DNA from: Mytilus californianus
Lineage: Eukaryota > Mollusca > Bivalvia > Mytilida > Mytilidae
Assembly (NCBI RefSeq): GCF_021869535.1
Contig: NW_026262659.1
Coordinates: 310,001 to 374,000, forward strand
Direction: 5' to 3'
DNA length: 64,000 bases
Shown here one piece after another: positions 62,936 through 64,000 of this stretch. The position numbers and the translations under genes are program-made. Within the stretch, counting starts at the first letter, position 1; each line of letters starts with the position of its first letter. The notes under the pieces are model-generated. The model saw only the letters and a list, made by a program, of their open reading frames with translations. It made no database searches and had not been told where the DNA came from.

Positions 62936-64000
62936 ACTGTTTCAGAAAATACTATGGAAAACAAAACAAAAAATCCTAATACCGTACCTACTCGCTTATT
63001 AGTCGGAAAATTGGGAGTAAAATTCATAATCCAGAGAGGGGGACCGACTAATAGACGAGATCTAGCGACCAGAGGAAAAATCCAAGCTTGAGAAAAGTGG
63101 TCAGGAGTGAATTTCCTGGTCAAAACTACGTTTTTGATTGCCAAACCTACATAAATCAATAAATAAAAAGTTTTTGTTGAAAATAAATGACTACAATACT
63201 GTCTTTGTGTTTTATTTGTTCTTTGGTAAACATTTTCTGCAAATTCGTGTTGAAATTCTACTGTTTCCGGTTTGTGTATTGATTTTCATGGTCACATGGT
63301 TTTCCTATAAACCCAAAAGAAGAGCCAAGAACCAAAAATGAAAAGGAGATAACAATGTACCAAATTGTGAACGGATGTTTTCAGCGGTGTTATTGTGTCA
63401 TTATTGTGATATCATGATATCAATTCAATGCTTATAAATCATATAATAATCAAAAAATAATTTTAAGATTCATTCCCAAAATCAAAATATTATTCATTAA
63501 AGTGTCTCAGGTAAACAAAAATTACAAAATTGATTGACAAGCCAATATAATCCATTGATAACCCCAATTAAGAGACAAAGAGTTGTATTTACTAAAGGTG
63601 TGAAAACTATCAGTGATAGGTAAACAGATGACACTAATGAGTTGGAGTTAGTTATTTTAATATATTGATAAGCTTCACTTAATTTTTTTAATCCTTTAAT
63701 CATCACAATATAATAAGAATTATGAAGTGTACATGCTCATTTAACACCGAGTTATGTATGCTGTGAAAAATATTTTCATCAAGTGTTGATTGACTTTAAA
63801 TTTTTCAGGTTCATATTGGTTTATATTCGCTTTTCTCAAACAATAGGTTGTTAGTCATACCCTACAAAATCATTGATGCATTACGTAAACAACACATGGC
63901 TAATCTAACATTTGAACAGTGAACAAAACAAGAGAAATGAATACATCTTTATTATTAACAGCAATATAAATTATCATGATGAGCATCAACTAAATTCAAA
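62936..64000. other. HMMR: HMMR intron 12 to the window edge
   Basis: AT-rich. A stretch near 62,985-63,065 (CGACTAATAGACGAGATC) looks like another interspersed repeat. I find no exon continuing in phase 1: the one tempting acceptor (TTTTTCAG at 63,800-63,809) opens a frame that stops after 12 codons. Confidence 0.5.

Noticed and set aside
63800..63850. Possible next HMMR exon after TTTTTCAG
   Set aside because: In the required phase the frame stops after about 12 codons and the sequence is not coiled-coil-like.

Overview
The window is eukaryotic nuclear DNA: AT-rich, with short exons bounded by consensus GT/AG splice sites, kilobase introns and many interspersed and tandem repeats. The repeat families (the 'GTATGATTGCCAATGAGACAAC' family, the 'GATACGACCGCAGAGGTCG' family, the 'TAGTCCCCTAC' element) are ones I associate with marine mussels (Mytilus or a close relative). 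That assignment rests on recall, not on a database search.

Two protein-coding genes explain all the convincing coding sequence. On the minus strand, from 37,076 down to 5,657, lies a complete orthologue of IK/RED, a spliceosomal B-complex protein with an alternating Arg/Asp tract. I place 17 exons, plus one tentative 28-nt microexon that the reading phase demands. On the plus strand, starting at 37,515 and running off the right edge, lies HMMR/RHAMM, a coiled-coil centrosome and spindle protein. Its first 12 coding exons are visible (about 423 residues). The two start codons are 438 bp apart and face away from each other, so the genes probably share a bidirectional promoter. That interval carries an ETS-type palindrome, a CCAAT box and, 26 bp further on, a TTCGAA CHR-like element, as in G2/M genes.

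Layout: 1-5,656 is downstream of RED and holds modular repeats and a ~140-bp tandem array. 5,657-28,830 holds RED exons 2-17. 28,831-37,066 is RED intron 1, most of it inside a ~6.9-kb terminal-inverted-repeat element that contains a decayed THAP plus DDE transposase. 37,077-37,514 is the shared promoter. 37,515-46,078 holds HMMR exons 1-6. 46,079-60,082 holds exons 7-9 and two very large 36-bp minisatellites. 60,083-62,333 holds exons 10-12, followed by intron sequence to the end of the window.

The most striking observation is that tandem repeats in both genes repeatedly sit on exon-intron junctions. In at least nine introns the repeat unit contains the splice site itself plus the adjoining exon bases, so a donor or acceptor is copied from 2 to about 29 times. 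In one more, the array supplies the pyrimidine tract of the acceptor. This looks like a recurrent mutational process and creates rows of decoy splice sites. Other points of interest are a recent 2,433-bp tandem duplication in an HMMR intron, several near-perfect fold-back palindromes, a MITE eight bases inside a RED donor, and tandem arrays of the TCAAGGTCA nuclear-receptor half-site.
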